Shown here one piece after another: positions 47,560 through 58,854 of a stretch of 64,000 bases of DNA. The notes under the pieces were generated by a model that had not been told where the DNA came from, did not search any database, and saw only the letters and a list, made by a program, of their open reading frames with translations. The translations under genes were made by a program, and so were the position numbers. The first letter of the stretch is position 1, and each line of letters opens with the position of its first letter. Source of the stretch: Prorocentrum cordatum (lineage: Eukaryota > Sar > Dinophyceae > Prorocentrales > Prorocentraceae); NCBI GenBank assembly GCA_963575745.1, contig CAUYUJ010017982.1, positions 201,913 through 265,912 on the forward strand, written 5' to 3'.

Positions 47560-48182
47560 TGGCATTCTCACTATTATCCTGATTCGTCTTCGTCTTCTTC
47601 TTCTTGTCGAAACTTCGGCGGCTGCCGCATCGCTGGAGCCGAGCAGGGCTCCTCAGCCGCGGCCTCCAAGCGACGGGGCCTCCGGCCGCGGCGCCGTGCT
47701 TCCCTCCGGGCCCGGGGCCGCGCGGCCTTGCGGGCTGCCCTGCTCGAGAGGCTCTTCGCCGCGCCCTCGCCGCCAGACGCCCGCCGCCGGGAGGAGGCAA
47801 CGCCCAGGCCGTGCGCGCGCGGGGGCGCGCGCGGGCACCCGACAGAATCGGCCGCGGAGGCCGGCGGGGAGTGGCTCAGATCGGAGCCGACCCGTGCGGG
47901 CGCGTCTGCGCGGAGAGCCCCCTCCTGGAGACCGGGCCTCGAGGCAGGGCGGCCACGGGGGGGGAGGGGGAGGGACAGGAGGAGGGGAAGGAGGAGGACA
48001 AGCATTGTAGATGTGACGACGGGGAGGAGGATGAGGAAGAGGAGGAGGAGAAGGAGAACGAAAGCAGGAGGACGACAACGACGACTACCCAAAGAAGAGC
48101 CAAAAGCATCTTTGAATTGACGACCAAGTCGAGATCGCTGCCGTCGTCTTCGCCGACGCCGGCCGCGACCACGACGAGTAGG

Positions 48183-48235
<53 letters not shown>

Positions 48236-51200
48236 TCGACGGCGAGGACGACGGTCGACGGCGAGGACGGGCTGCTCCTCGAAATCGTCCGAATACTGCG
48301 ACGCGGCGTCGTCGTCGGGCGCGCCGGAGGCTGCGCCCGCGCGCGCGGCGCCGCTGGAGGCCTCTGGCGGGCCATCGGGGGGGTGGGGGGCTGGGGGGCC
48401 TCCGACGGGGTGAGGAAGAGGAGTGCGTCCTCCCTCCTCCTCCTCCTCCTCCTCCACCTCCTCCTCCTCCTCATCCCGTTCCTGTTCCCTCTGTTCCTTC
48501 CTGCTCCTTCCTGCCTCCTCCTCCCCACCAGGAGGGCCACAGGCCTTCCACAGGCCGGGAGGGAAGAGGGACGGCCTCCAGGGGCAACGTGCAAAGAAGG
48601 GAAGCAGGGGGGTGATGAAGGGGGATGAGCCTCCAGCCCTCTGATGTCTTGAGTGAAACAATACGTCGCTGGCGTTGCTGCAGCACCTTGCTGCCTCTGG
48701 AGGCCCGTGCGGAGCCCACGAAGGAACGATCGGGTATGAGGAGGACCCCCTCTTCCTCCTGCACCTCCTCCCTCGAGTCCTGCCTGCTAGCCCGTCTCTT
48801 TTTTGGGCCTCCGGACGTCTCCATATAGGCCTCTCGAGACTTCTGCGGGCACCCCTGCTTTTTCCTTCCCTCCGGGGCGGACGGCCTCCGAGCCTCCACG
48901 CCTCGAGCAGATGACGGCCCCTGTCCCGTAGTTCCCCGGGTCGCGCCCCAGGATGCGCGACGAGCCCGCCGCCGCCCCAGAGAAGGGCACCCCGCGCGGC
49001 CCCGGCCGCCAGGCGCGGAGCGCGACTGTCTTCGCGCCCCTGTGGGGTGCTCTGCAACACCCTGAGGCTCTGCACCGTGCTCTGCGGAACAGCCTGGGGC
49101 CCTGCTGTGGCAAGAGCTCCCCCGTGCATGGAAGGCCTCGCAACTTTGGGGCTCTGGGGTGGGGTGCCCTGTTCCGAGGTGTCCCTGCCAGTCTCGCCCG
49201 AGACACCCGGCGGACGCCGATTGCGTTGGGGCGACCGCGCAGCAGGCAGCCTGCTTGGAGTTAAGGAGAAACCAGGCTGCGCGGCAAAACAGGAATAAAT
49301 ACTGCAGAAACATAAACTTTCGACGGTCCGCGAGGATTTCTCGTATCCGCGCCAGGTGCGGCGCCGGCGGTGCCGCCGGGGGGCCCCAGCGCGGACCCAA
49401 GAAATCCGCGCGGACCGTCAAAAGTTTAGGTTCACGCCGTCCTTCTTCGAGGCAAGCGGAGGCTGAGCGGCGGGCGGATGAGCTGTCGGCGGCCGAGCAC
49501 GCACGGCGGGCGGGAGCTCCAAGCGGACACGCTGCGGGGGGACACGGCCTCGACGCCACGACGCGGCCGATCGACGGGCGGAGGCCGAACGTCGCGCCGC
49601 GGCCGAGGCACGAGCGGCGGCCGCGGAGCGCCCCGTGGCGCCAGCAGCTCCTGCTCGGCCTGCTGGCTGGTGCGCTGGGTGGCGCGCTGGGTGGAGGCCA
49701 TCGTCGGAAAAGATGCTCGGGTACTTTGTGCGACAACAGGCGACCGAGTAGGACGCACGGCGAGGCACCGAGTTGGAAATAGTAAAGGTCGAACAGAGCG
49801 GTTCGGTTGGTAGGTATTTCGCGATAGTGGCGGGGCAAGCGTTGGAAACAAGCAAAAGCTGAAAAGCGTAAAAGGGCCGGCCCCAGACACTCTTTCCAGC
49901 TTCCCTGTACCCTCAGCGCTCGACCACGTTCTCGTCCAGACTGCAGCCGGCGCCGTGTTGGCCGTCTCCGCACGCGGCCTGCTAGCGGCAAGTGGGCGAA
50001 CCCTTCGCTGAGCGCGCGACGGCTTCGCGCTTCCCCGCCGGGGCGCCGCCACCGAACCGAAGACCTGGCCCTGACGCTTGCAGCGCGGGCCACAGGAGTG
50101 AGCCGCTGCCCGTGGAACTGCGAGGCGTGCTGCGGCAGGCGCCACCTCTCTGAGCAGAAGCTCGGTTCACTAACGAGGCCATCGCACATGCTTGCGTTGA
50201 TCGCGGCCGCGGCACCCGTAGCGCTGTCCGTTTTTTGATCTTTTTGGGCACCAGGGCGAGGATGGAGAAGATGAGGGTTGTCATGTACGCCTGCCTCCAT
50301 TCCGCCTCCCGCCCCCTCGAGTGTATGCAAGGCACTTCGCCGTGCGTGTTGATGTGTCGCTTCGCCGCCCGCACGTGCAAGTAGAGGGCGAGAGCGTGTT
50401 CGGTAGAAGAGGTCCAAAATCGAAACGATCTGGAGGTTTTCGGTCTGCGTCCAAATCACTTGTTTGCCTCTCGTTATTCCCCTCCCTCCAACAACCAGGT
50501 TGTCTCGCATGCCTGGCCAATTGTAATGCCCTCCGCTTTAGTGCGCAAATAAGTGCTGTTGTTGCAGTCGTCGTCTCGTCCCTCGTGCCAAACTGGAGTG
50601 CGAAGATCACCCCCGCTCCCGCTACCACCAAGGTCACCATTGAGCATGACGGCTGACAATGTACATTGGGTCCGCTCTCACTGGTTTCGACGCCCGCGTT
50701 TCGGCCAGGCGTCTGGCCAGCTTACGTGTGCTCGCCAGGCTCGGAGTCCGATGTGTCCGGTCTCGCGTCGGAGGCAATAGGTCTGAGTCACAACCTCTTC
50801 CTTCCCTCTCGTTACATACTTCCTCCATTCCTCCTTCCCTCCCTCCCCCTCCCGAGTGACCGAATGCGCAAGCCACGGTGGTCTTGCTGCAGGAGCTCTC
50901 ATGCCGGCGTGTCTGCCTGGAGCCATCTGTCGACGCCTTGAGCCGATACCGGCCGAAGTTCTTGACGTGGAGGTCAGGGTGCATAGGTGGGCGGCGTGTG
51001 GAGGATGTGGGCTGGATTTGCTCCTTCCCTAGCTTCGGCGATTCGTGAAGACGCGTCCCGTTGGCTTCGTCGCTGAGGATCTGGCGCCCGTGCTGGATGT
51101 CCACACCGGTGTTTATTTCCTCGGTCAAAGCCTGCGGTGCTCTGTTTGGGGTCCAGCTCCAGCTTCACTTGGCGAGTTGAATGCCGCTTATTGGTCTCAC

Positions 51201-51240
51201 CCCAGCCCGCGATTGAATCAGAAAATTACGCCGCCGAGAC
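47560..51240. other. GC-rich stretch with no assignable gene
   Basis: Contains (gac)n at 48,186-48,236 (poly-Asp on plus), CT-rich sequence at 48,430-48,475 and a foldback element at 49,313-49,428. Very long frames run on the minus strand (48,471-50,510) and elsewhere, but their translations are Arg/Ser/Ala/Pro-rich with no recognisable motif and look compositional. The 50,280-51,240 part is less biased and might hide exons, but I cannot support one. Confidence 0.45.
49313..49428. mobile_element. TA-flanked foldback element, 116 bp
   Basis: Left arm taaactttcgacggtccgcg continuing aggatttct. The right arm, read on the other strand, is taaacttttgacggtccgcg continuing cggatttct. Arms of about 30 bases with two differences; both ends start with TA. 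The loop is GC-rich with its own short palindrome (gcggcgccggcggtgccgcc). MITE-like, no ORF. Confidence 0.65.
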
Positions 51241-51244
51241 CTAC

Positions 51245-51665
<421 letters not shown>

Positions 51666-51837
51666 CTCCATCCTCCTCCCCACTCCCTCCGCCCCTTTCG
51701 CCCTCCCACCTCGCTCCTGCGGACCGCAAAGAGCCTGCGACGACCTGGCAGGCGAACGCGAACACGGGCCAGGCGCCCGCATCCGCCGGCTCGCCAGCGG
51801 GCCCGCCGCCCGCTTCTGTCTTCCCCTCTCCCGCCTC

Positions 51838-51844
51838 ATCATCA

Positions 51845-51932
<88 letters not shown>

Positions 51933-52160
51933 GTCCACCGTCCTCCGTCCCCTCTCCTCCCTCCCCCCCCCCCCCCTCGACGACCGGGAGGACCCCTCTG
52001 GCAGGGGGGACCCCCGTCCTCCGTCCCCCTCCTCCCTCCCCCTCCTCTCCCTCCTCCTCCTCCTCCTCCTCCTCCTCCTCCTCCTCCTCCTCCTCCTCCT
52101 CCTCCGTCCTCCTCCGTACTCCTCCGTCCTCCGTCCTCCTCCGTCCCCCCCTCCTCCCTC
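51838..52160. repeat. Second (atc)n run and (cct)n run
   Basis: About 30 atc triplets at 51,838-51,930, a C-run at 51,963, then cct triplets at 52,045-52,102. The block gaggacccctctggcaggg near 51,990 is echoed by gacgacccctcttggcaga near 52,187, suggesting a local duplication of about 200 bp. 52,200-53,120 shows no gene. Confidence 0.9.
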
Positions 52161-53129
52161 CTCCCTCCCCCCCCTTGACGACCGGGACGACCCCTCTTGG
52201 CAGAGGGGGGCGCACCTCCCCGCCTGTCCGCGCTCTGGCGGACGTTCCCGGCGAGTGCCGGCTCTTCTCGGCGTTCTGGCGGAGCATCCTCAGGATGTCC
52301 TCGAGGAAAAAGGAATGAGGAGGACGGAGGAGGAGGGAAGGGAGGGAGGAGGATGGAGGAGGGAGGCGGGGAGATGGAGGGGCAAGGCGGGGGAGGCACA
52401 GCGTCATCAAGATGAGTTTGCCATTCGCCCGTAGCCGCTCTGAGCCAACTGCCCTGCGAGCCGCAGTCGCGGTCGAAACTGACTCTGCCGCTGGGACACT
52501 CTGACCTCCACTGCTGCTCCTCGCTGCGTGGAGGAGGCGGTGGAGCTGGAACATCAGGGCCACGACGTGGGCACGAGGAGGCGAAAAGGAGACGAGAGCG
52601 AAGGCCTGAATGGGGGGCGGGAGAGAGCGGGGCAATAGACGCACGCTCGAAAAAGGCCCGAAGGAATGCGCAAAGAAAGTGGTGACGAAGGCTGCAGCGC
52701 TCATGGCAACCTAGCACGCGTCCCTGGTCAGGGCTCTGAAAGCGAGCGTCCGCGACCCAGCCTCCTAGCCAGGACTTGACACGCGCCACTCTCCAGCAGG
52801 GTTGGCACTTTGCGACGGCAATCCTGGCCGAGACCCAGGTCGATGGCCGAGACCGCCTCGGGGCCCACAGAAAACCAAATCGGGAGCCTTCTAGTTACTT
52901 GGGGCTCCGAGACGCTGGATCTGAATTCACGCGCAACTAGCGACCGAACAGTTTTGGCTACGAACGAACCTTCCCCCGATCCTCCCCGGCCCCCACCTCA
53001 GTTTCGCCCCGCGCGCGCCGCCGCGCTCCAGCGGCGACGCGTGACTCGGGATCCTTGTTGACCGGGGATGATTTCTCACTCGCACCCCGCAGCGCGCGCG
53101 CGACGGCTGGCGCTTTCCATCAGGCTGCG

Positions 53130-53770
53130 TGCGGCGCTGAGATCGCGCGCGCCAGCGGGGGCGTCTCCATCGCGATCGCGTCCAACCGAGCCGCCGCCGC
53201 GCACCGCGACGACAGCGCGGGGGGCGCCGCTCGCATCCTCGAAACGAGGGTTGCGCCTAGAGCTGAGCGATCACCGGGGGGCCGAACTCGGAGAGGTTGA
53301 AGAAGCCGCGGCGACGCATCAGCCGACCCGAGGACCGCGCGAGCCACGCGAGGACAAATTGCTCGTCCTTGAAGAGGGAGGCGGGCAGCGCGCATTTATG
53401 ATTCGCAGCTCCGGACAGCGATCATCTTCGTCCGGAAATCGCGCGGCAGCGCGGCGGGATCGAGTGGAGCCGCCGCCGCGGCGATGGCGCGGCGGACGCC
53501 GCTCGCATCCTCGAAGAAAGGGCAAGCGCCTAGAGCTGAGCGATCATCGGGGGGCCGAACTCGGAGAGGTTGAAGAAGCCGCGGCGACGCATCAGCCTGC
53601 CCGAGGACCGCGCGAGCCACGCGAGGACAAATTGCTCGTCCTTGAAGAGGGAGGCGGGCAGCGCATATATTCATGTTTCGTAGCTCAGGACAGTGATCAT
53701 CTTCGTCTGGAAATCGCGCAGCAGCGCGGCGGGATCGAGTGGAGTCGCCGCCGCGGTGATGGCGCGCTGG
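53130..53770. repeat. 273-bp tandem duplication in the 3' part of a decayed LINE
   Basis: gagaggttgaagaagccgcg occurs at 53,291 and 53,564, with the surrounding ~270 bp nearly identical (gcctagagctgagcgatca, gaggacaaattgctcgtcct, tttcgtaatgtagc-like end). A third, partial and more diverged copy starts near 53,132. On the minus strand each copy encodes part of the region after the RT palm (RDFRTKMIAV). Confidence 0.85.
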
Positions 53771-56650
53771 CGCCACTTGGCCCGAGGTGCGCCCCACTGC
53801 TCGCGCAGCGTGGCGGTTGGGCCAAGCAGGCAGCCTAACACCTGCAGCTGGGTGGCGGCCTTGAATCGAGACCAGCCAGTGCGCGTCGCAAACAGCTCCG
53901 CGTCGACTCCTTCGATGGCCGATAAGGCGAAGGGGCCCGTGGGCGCAAACGCACTTCTGGAGCTTCGGGGCATGGCTCGTCTGCCGTTCACAGATGCAAG
54001 AGATGCGAGCCGTGCGACGCAGTCCCTTTACACTGACGGCGACGGCGACGGCGACGATGTCGCCAGCGCGCCAGCGGGCATGTCCCATCCGACGACGCCC
54101 CAACTGCTGCTCCTGCGCGCCGGTCAACGGCGCCGCCGCAAGCGCGAAGACCGTGCCCGAGAGCGGGTCGCCCTGGAAGACGCCAGACAAAATGGGGGAC
54201 ATCACTGCCCTCCGTGGAGAGGATTCCAGTCCACGCGCATCATCGCAAGGAATCAAAATCAATGGGCGGGCGCCGCAGGGGGTGTCCCACAGCTAAAATA
54301 CCCGCGCGATTGAGTTCCGACTGGCGCTCGGAAAGGCCCGGGCGAAGTCGAAGCTGGGCAGGTCCAGCAAGCGCCGCCCCGCGTCGGCGGGTAGCGCACG
54401 GTCCGCCTCACCTGCGCAAAGCGAGGCGAATGCGCGCAAGGGCGCCCATCGCAATCGCATTCTCCATGAAGTTGCGATGTTTGACAAAACCGCGCTGGCT
54501 GCGCGGGGCCGCTCTCATGGCGGCCGCACTGAGACGCGCGTTGACCGCGCGCGATATGACCCTGGCGCCTCGCGCCCCCGCCATTGAGACCGGGCAACAC
54601 GGCGCGCCCATTCGCCATCAACCCCACCGCGTCAGCCATAATCTCGGCGCCAGCAGGGTGGGCCCACCGCGCCACGGCAGGGGGTCCATCAGCTGTGGGC
54701 ATGGCAGGCTTGGCACGCCCCAGCGCAATCTGGTGCGCCGCGCTGACGGGGTATGGATCTCGCCCCAGTCGGCCTTCGCGAGGCCGTGCCTGCCGAGGAA
54801 CGCCATCGTCTCGTGCGCGCGGGCAGCGCGGACTGCAGCGGGCTGCAGCGGGGGGCAGAAGACCTTGCCCCTTTGCGCTCTCAGGCCCTCCCGCACCTGC
54901 TCAGCTGTCTGCGTCTTCGCACCGTCGATCACGAGGGCGCCCAGGTCTTGTTTGGACGAGGGTGCCCAAAGAGCCGACCGCCTCTGGAGCGCAATAAGCT
55001 GACCGGAAAGACGCCGCTCATCCGCGCGAGGAGACGGTGCGCCGTCGAGCCCCTGTCGGATCGCCTCACGAGAGGCGCTGGCTTCCAGGCGTTTAGCAGC
55101 CGCATGTCTCCGATTGAACTCGGTAGGGTCGGTCAACTTCATGCCCAGTCCCTGGTCGAGCGCAACCATCTCCTGGAGCCAAGCGTGGCGGAACAACGGC
55201 ATCTTACCCACCTTTCCGTCACGCCTCGAAAGAGCCCTTGCAAGTTGTCCGTAAATCATCGCCGCCGAGCTCTTCGACCACGAGAAAGAGCGCAGCGGCA
55301 GGTCACGTACCTCCCGCGCAGGAGCCTTCAGGATCCTCGCGCGGGCGCGATGGCGCCCAAGTGCCGAGACCCGCCCTGGCTTGCACGTGCCAAGCCACTG
55401 CCCGACGCGCCAGGCAACGCTCCGCTGCTCGACGATGCTAGGCGAGATGGACGGGGGCCGGGTGGTCAGGCGGCCGCGGCAGCTTGGGGCGGTGGCCCCA
55501 AGTGGCCCAGAACGGGGCGTGGCCACTGATGTTCGATCTGCACAGCTCGTCAGGCGAACCGTGCACTTCAGCCTGCTGAGATTAATGCGCCAAGAGCCAG
55601 GGCGGCCATCAAAAGAGGATCTCGTCTATGCGGGCGGCGCGCCTTAGCGCGGGGTGCCAATGCGCGGTCCGCGGATCAACTGTCTCGGTGGCGTCGTTCA
55701 GCAGTCGCGCCCGGCACCTCTCCTGAGGACGAGACGCCCGCGCCACAGTGCGCTCGGGAAGCTCGGAGTTACGGTGCCCGAGGTGGTCGCCCAAACTGAT
55801 GTCACAAGATATGATGAGGATGCGTTCCTCGGGGTTTCTGGCGGCCCATGGCAGCTTTCGATGAACGCGGCCTTGCGTGGACCTGCCCATCCCGGCGGCG
55901 ATGCCATGCTTATGCACGCTCCAATGGGCAAGCACTTTGCGGCCGCGCTGCCCCGCGAGGTCGTCGTAGAAGGCCGCGACAGCGCGGGGAATCCGACCAG
56001 GGAGAATCTCTCCGCGGCGCGAGTAGATGCGTCCAGGCCCAGCGAGGACAGGCAAAGGGGGGCGCCACCCACCAGAGCCTTCAGGCGAGAATGGGGAGAA
56101 CACCTGAACACTAATACCCGCTCGAGCAGCATGTCGCGTAGATTGTGAGCAAATCCACGCGGCCCCTGGAGACCAAGTGCCGCGACTTGCGGCAAGAACT
56201 GCTTCGGGCACGTCACGCGGCGCCTGGCTGTCCGGGCTCGGCGGCGGCAGAGCGCCCTGCCATTCCACGCCCCGACCCCGATCGCGCCTCCTCTGCCCCG
56301 CAAGCGTGCGAGAAATGCAGGAGCACCCGCCGGTGAATCTCGGGCTCCGCAATCGGATGGATCGCATCCTGCAGCGTCTGTCCGTCGAACTCCATGCGCC
56401 GCGTTGCCCGCGCGTTCCACTGCGCCCCCCGGCGCTGCGCCTGAGCTCTCGATCGCGCCCTTGAGGAACTGCCCCCAGTCGAGCGAGAGGGCGGCTTCGG
56501 CGCGGCGAGGAGCAATGGAGGTGGCGAAGATCCGTTGGCCCGCGAAGGGCGCCGCGAGCATGCGCAAGCGCTTGGCGGTGATCTGCAGACGGGTCGGGCG
56601 CGGGCCTTGCCGGCATCCACTGGCGCAGGTGGACTCTCGAGCACCTTCCC
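53220..56650 (-). pseudogene. Decayed second LINE (endonuclease plus reverse transcriptase)
   Basis: Minus-strand pieces in several frames. Endonuclease-like segments at 55,609-56,616 include FSPEGSGG, ERILIISCDISLGDH and a C-terminal RIDEILF. A linker follows at 54,618-55,526. RT blocks are RGFVKHRNFMENAIAMGALA (about 54,470), motif A FDFARAFPS (about 54,345), motif B SGVFQGDPLSGTVFALAAAP (about 54,160) and motif C AGDIVAV (about 54,060), where the usual A-D-D has become A-G-D. After that comes LQKCV, and in a new frame TQLQVLGCLLGP and RDFQTKMI. Frameshifts separate nearly every block, so this is an old, dead copy of a LINE lineage different from the one at 28.6-33.7 kb. Confidence 0.75.
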
Positions 56651-56809
56651 AGAAGGCCCCGGGAGGGGGGGCGAGATCAGGGGCTTGCGAGACCCCAGAA
56701 GGCCGACAAGTTCGACTCTTCGGTCGGGGCCTTGATCGGGCCCCACTCCATCGAGGCCTCGCTGCAAAGCCGCCCTGGCTCGAGGCTCGAGTCCTTGAGC
56801 TAGCGTGGC

Positions 56810-57185
56810 TACGGGTCGCTGTTGCTGTTGCTGCTGCTTGTTGCTTGGTTTTGCGGTTGCAGTCGCTTGTGGTTGCTGTCGGTGCTGTTGTTGATGTTGC
56901 TTCTTGCTTGTTGAAATTACTTGTGTAGTTGATGTGTTGCTTGGTTTTGTTGTTGCTGTTGATTGTGGATCGTAATTGCGTGGTGGTTGCTTGTGGTGTT
57001 GCTTGCTTCGCAGGTGATGTTGGTGTTGCTGTTGTTTGGGTTATTGTTGTTGTTATTGCTGTGTTGCTTGCTGTTATGCTGGTTGCTTGTGATGTTGTTG
57101 TGCTGGCTGTCGGTGTTGTTGTTCGCTGTTATGTTGCTGGTTGCTATTGCTGTAGTTGTTCCTGTTTGTGTTGCTGATGCTGTTG
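56810..57185. repeat. (gtt/gct)n imperfect microsatellite
   Basis: tgttgttgctg-type triplets over about 370 bp. The minus strand reads Asn/Gln/Thr-rich. Confidence 0.9.
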
Positions 57186-57189
57186 TTGC

Positions 57190-58080
57190 TGGCTGCTGTT
57201 TTTGCTGGTGCAACTCTTGCTTTATCCTCGACGGCGTGGCCTCCTTCCAGTAAGCTAGAGCTCTCTTTCAAAGCTCCCAACGGTTCGACGGCCGCTGGAC
57301 AGACGCCCCTGCCATGCCCTCGGCGTCCGAATCAGGAGCGGCCACTAGCGAGTCCTGACTCGACGGCGCGAGGTCGGCCTCGACCTCCGCGAGCTGGGAC
57401 AGGGCGACTTGGCGCCTGGATTCGACGACGTCGGGCCGGCCAGCCGCGGGGGCGCAGCGGCGGGGGGGGGGGCCGCCAGAACGCGCGCCCCCCGGTCCCC
57501 CAGAGGCATGACGCACACGCCGCCCATGGACATCCGCCTCCCACGACCCGCGGAGCCACGACCGCCGCGCCCCCGGTGCGCGAGCGCATCTGGCGGCGAG
57601 GTCGCGTCGCCCGCTGTCGGCGGCCCCTGCGCGGCGCGCCGGCCCGGCGGCGCGCGCCCGCGAGGCGGGCGCTCCAGCTGCCCAGGTCCAAGTTGGCCCG
57701 TCTGCTCGCCATCGCCCGGCGCGCGGGGCCCTCTCAGAATATGAGCGGGCTGCTCCTTTGCCCCGGCGAGGCAGCGGGGCGGCCCCCCTCGCCAGATTCC
57801 GAAGGATCCCCCCCCGACACGGCCCTCGGCGCGGCTTGCGAGACAGACGGCTCTCGGGCGGCGTTAACTCAGGGCCGCCCCCCAGCGCGCCCTCCCCGGC
57901 CAGCCGCGCGCGCCCGGCCCGACCCAACCAAAAGCCGGGGCAAGCGGAATTGTCTTCGGGCTGGCTGTTCTCGAGCTTCCTGTCTTCGGGCTGGCTGTTC
58001 CCGGGCTGCTCGGCGAGCGGCTTCTCCTTGAGTTTGCTTTCTTGGGGTGCGTCCTCGAGCTCGCTGTTCTTGACCTCGAT
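57190..58080. other. GC-rich stretch, no supportable gene
   Basis: Frames are open on both strands by composition (Arg/Pro/Ala-rich). No motif was recognised. gctgtt/ctcgagc short repeats begin near 57,955. Confidence 0.5.
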
Positions 58081-58084
58081 CCCC

Positions 58085-58240
58085 TAGAGCTCGCTTCTCT
58101 TGTCCTGGAGCTGCTTGTCCTGGAGCTGCTTGTCCTGGAGCTCGGTGTCCTCGGGCTGTCTCTCGACGGCCTGGCTGTCCTCGACGGCCTGGCCGCCCTC
58201 GACTGCCGCGCTGTCCTCGGCGGCCTGGCTGTCGTCGATG
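58085..58240. repeat. Minisatellite of gtcctggagctgctt units
   Basis: 15-18-bp units (cttgtcctggagctg; ctggctgtcctcgacggc). Confidence 0.85.
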
Positions 58241-58464
58241 GCGCGGCTGTCCATGGGCTCGGCGTGGGCTTGGGCCTAGGGGTCCTCGGGTCCGTCCTCG
58301 TGACTACTGGCTCGCTGCTCGAGCGTTCTCTCGCTCCTTCTTGATATTGATCTCGAGCGCATCAGCCTCGGCACGATCACTGGCTTGGCCATCTGGGCCT
58401 CGCTGTCCACTCCGCGTTGGCTCAAGGCTCGGTCCTTGGTCCTACATGGTTACGGATGGTCGTT

Positions 58465-58850
58465 GGTGTCTTTGTTGCTTGCGGTTATTGTTGGTGTTGT
58501 TGTCGCTGCTTGTGCCGTTGGTGTTTGTGCTGTTGTTGTTGCTGCTGCTGGTCTCGCAGTGGTTGTTGCTGTTGCTGTTGCTGTTGATATTGATGTTGAT
58601 GATGTTGTTGTTGATGTTGCTGCTGTTGCTGGCGGTTGTTGTGCTGGTTGCTGGTGATGTGACTTGTGCTGTTGTTGTGCTGGTTGTATGTGCTGTTGTT
58701 GTTACTGTTGTTGCTGGCGCTGTTGTTGCTAGCTGATATTGTTGCCATCGCCGTCGCCGTGGCCGCCTCGCCGACTCGACGTCGCCGACTCGACGTCGCC
58801 GTCGCCGACTCGCCGTCGCCGTCGCCGACTCGGCGCCGCCGTCGCTGTTG
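58465..58850. repeat. (gtt/gct)n microsatellite and gccgtcgccgactc repeat
   Basis: gttgttgctgtt triplets to about 58,745, then a short tandem of cgccgtcgccgactc at about 58,750-58,845. Confidence 0.9.
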
Positions 58851-58854
58851 CACC

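Noticed and set aside
47604-48413. Plus-strand frame with an Asp run
   Set aside because: The Asp run is (gac)n and the rest is Arg/Ala-rich composition.
48471-50510. 679-codon minus-strand frame
   Set aside because: Arg/Ser/Ala/Pro-rich by composition, no motif, and competing frames are equally open on the other strand.
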